From contig CM060709.1 in assembly GCA_030686995.1 (NCBI GenBank), positions 303,753,357 through 303,817,356 of the forward strand: a DNA stretch of 64,000 bases. Direction: 5' to 3'. This stretch comes from Artemisia argyi. Taxonomy: Eukaryota > Streptophyta > Magnoliopsida > Asterales > Asteraceae. Under the pieces are notes generated by a model, which saw nothing but the letters and a program-made list of their open reading frames with translations, searched no databases and was not told where the DNA came from. The translations under genes were made by a program, and so were the position numbers. This document shows, in pieces, positions 62,401-64,000 of the stretch (within the stretch, counting starts at the first letter, position 1; each line of letters begins with the position of its first letter).

Positions 62401-62982
62401 AAACAAATAATAACCCGACAAAACAAGCTAAAACAAACACCTGTGCTTATAATTCGATCTCAAATTAGCACTATTAAGGGGTATTTATTTAACTTTATTT
62501 TGGGGGTTATGAGTTTTTGAGGTTTCGGCGTATGTTTCATAAGCCCATTTTCCAGCTTAATTTTAAACTTATGGGCTTAAATAAGCTTATTATGACATAA
62601 TAAGCTTATATAAGTCATATAAAGTCCGTAAGTCTCATAACAAGCAAAAAATAGAGTTTGAAAAACATAAGCCGAAAACACATAAGCCCAAAATAAGCTT
62701 AAACAAATACCCCCCTTAAAAATCGAATTATTTTACCCCAAAACAAAACTACAAAAACACAAAAACTAAAAGAAATCAGCAAACCTTAAGAGCGTTAACA
62801 AGTCCAGCACGGTCTTCAGCACTAAGAGCTACAAAACAAACAAACAAAAACATTAAATATAACAAATATTTAAAACGTTGATAAAAAAAGGTTGTTTGTG
62901 AAGTGAAAGTACCGGCGGCGGCTGCGGGAAGGTTGGCGCTGAGATCGGACATGTCTAGTTGTTCTTTTTTGTTGTTGCCCAT
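58027..62982 (-). CDS. NAP1: NAP1-type nucleosome assembly protein (12 exons)
   Basis: Exons (minus): 62982-62913, 62828-62785, 61627-61532, 60664-60572, 59778-59691, 59581-59520, 59429-59245, 59162-58985, 58907-58864, 58781-58571, 58470-58456, 58092-58027. All introns have GT/AG ends and phases join, giving 383 residues, the usual plant NAP1 length. Landmarks are the N-terminal [20 protein letters not shown], the helix [20 protein letters not shown], the NAP core ([42 protein letters not shown]), a basic patch [12 protein letters not shown], the conserved [13 protein letters not shown], a long Asp/Glu tract and the end [12 protein letters not shown]1 is a histone H2A-H2B chaperone of nucleus and cytoplasm. 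The CKQQ end is the known farnesylation box of plant NAP1 proteins. Exon 11 is a 15-base microexon (PSARK). Intron 2 holds three MITEs. Start at [11 protein letters not shown]; the next Met (MSDLSANL) is possible. Confidence 0.93.
61859..62191. mobile_element. MITE in NAP1 intron 2 (first)
   Basis: Ends GGGAATGTTTGGGATTGCTT and, reversed, GGAGTGTTTGAGATTGCTTA. A single end of the same family (AAGCAATCTCAAACACTCCC) also occurs at about 38630. Confidence 0.6.
62199..62441. mobile_element. MITE in NAP1 intron 2 (second)
   Basis: Ends GGGGTGTTTGTTTTAGCTTT and, reversed, AGGTGTTTGTTTTAGCTTGT; contains an A-run of about 40 (62360-62399). Confidence 0.6.
62478..62715. mobile_element. MITE in NAP1 intron 2 (third)
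   Basis: Ends GGGGTATTTATTTAACTTTA and, reversed, GGGGGGTATTTGTTTAAGCT, bordered by TTAA on both sides. Same family as 55887-56086. Confidence 0.7.
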
Positions 62983-63001
62983 TCAGGATGGTTATTGAGA
63001 G

Positions 63002-63009
63002 AAACCCTA
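63002..63009. promoter_or_regulatory. Telo-box near the NAP1 start
   Basis: AAACCCTA, 20 bases upstream of the start codon. Telo-boxes are common in plant genes active in dividing cells, which suits a histone chaperone. A TC-rich leader (GAGGAGGAGG on the plus strand at 63047-63061) adjoins. Confidence 0.45.
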
Positions 63010-63061
63010 ATAGATAAATATTGAAAGAGATGAAAGTGTAAACCTTGAGGAGGAGGAGGAG

Positions 63062-64000
63062 ATATGTAAAAGGGTTTTTGGCTTTTGGTACGAGGTCTCT
63101 ACCCTATTAAAGGCTAGATACAACAAATCATAAATATTGCCATCATGATAATTGCGTAAACCCAACATCCATAACTTTTCCTTTTAAGAAATTTTAAAAA
63201 GATATTTTGAAATCATCACAAGGTAAGCACCAAAGTTGCTGAATGATTTCAATATACGGAGTGAAACTGATTCTGTAAAAATTAATGTTTGATAATTATT
63301 CAAATGAACAATCTAAGTTATCTTAAATTACCAATTTAACAGTGTCTAGATTTGTACTGAGCAAAATATATAGTTTGATATTAAAAAAAAAAAACAAACA
63401 AAAAATTACCCGAATAAAAATATAATATAAAAAAACAATGTTAAAGTAAGCAATAAAATGTAAATAGTCTTATCTAAAGATCATAAAACAATATTAATTA
63501 AGAACTAACTTTAAAAAGAACTCATTATCATTTAAAAAACAACTCATCAATATGATTATGAAATCACGAGAACTAGTTTACTTTTAAAGAAATAATCAAA
63601 TGCATCTATAAAAGTTGACTATTGGACACACTCGAAGATGACATTTATATAATTTTTGTGGTGCTTTATCATTTTGCATGTCTTTAATGCTGACCAATTC
63701 AGCCCTTAGTTGAATGATTAAGAGAAGAAAAAAAAGTTAATCCAACAATCAATCTCACTTAATGATTCATGATACGGCCCATTAAGAAGCTATCAAACAC
63801 CCCCTAAAAAACATAAATATTCACAAAATATAGGGAGTTATAAAAAAGTACAAAAAATATACTTTTACGTAAATCTCGAAATTTTTTTTGTGTGATTAAC
63901 TTGTGCTAAGGTTGGTGAATGTTTTTTGTTACATCAAAGTGATATTTTATGTGACTATTTTTTTTACTCGATCGACAAGACATTTTTGTCTTATTAGACA
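63062..64000. other. Upstream flank of NAP1, no gene seen
   Basis: AT-rich. The first 200 bases are the likely NAP1 promoter; no clear TATA box. Nothing else recognised. Confidence 0.4.

Overview
The window is nuclear DNA from a flowering plant, most likely a eudicot with a repeat-rich genome. The evidence is short exons with GT/AG introns, plant gene families (farnesylated NAP1, a VARLMGL-motif protein, RBR E3 ligase) and a full plant transposon fauna. The sirevirus-like element and SINE style would fit Asteraceae, but that is a guess. The DNA is very AT-rich, and I recognise only four chromosomal genes in 64 kb, all on the minus strand.

Genes: a DIM1/YLS8-like U5 snRNP thioredoxin-fold gene (1543-2577, two exons) with odd substitutions in an otherwise near-invariant loop; a short single-exon VARLMGL (TRM/LONGIFOLIA-like) gene (20610-21497); an RBR-type E3 ligase gene (47142-49215, two exons) that carries a frameshift and whose last codons and stop come from a small LTR retroelement; and a complete 12-exon NAP1 histone-chaperone gene (58027-62982) ending in a CKQQ prenylation box. 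A relic of NAP1 exon 3 lies next to the DIM1-like gene.

Mobile DNA fills the rest. 3856-14585 is a complete-ended Ty1/copia element of Sirevirus type, in minus orientation: 2.57-kb LTRs, 5-bp target duplication GAAGT, initiator-tRNA-Met primer site and multiple polypurine tracts. Its gag and protease-integrase are broken, I see no reverse transcriptase, and an extra 122-aa ORF with its own TATA box lies before the 3' LTR. 14.9-16.8 kb holds two inverted-repeat elements. 16.9-20.4 kb is a head-to-tail row of Helitrons, one carrying a PPR gene fragment that is itself split by a hAT MITE. 23.8-29.85 kb is a nested tandem duplication with long TA arrays and small elements sitting in them. 31.5-41.1 kb is a segmental duplication whose second copy has gained two Stowaway MITEs, a palindromic element, a gene-fragment-carrying Helitron and a SINE, while the first copy preserves empty sites; between the copies lies a Harbinger element with two small genes and no transposase. 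41.2-46.3 kb holds a Harbinger derivative with a transposase stub, and a Tourist MITE split by a 3.2-kb Helitron. 52.2-56.1 kb holds a SINE, a decayed LINE and a MITE.

The genes do not form a pathway (splicing, chromatin assembly, ubiquitination, cytoskeleton-linked growth). The interest lies in the layered insertions, which can be dated relative to each other, and in several element-borne ORFs with no assigned function.
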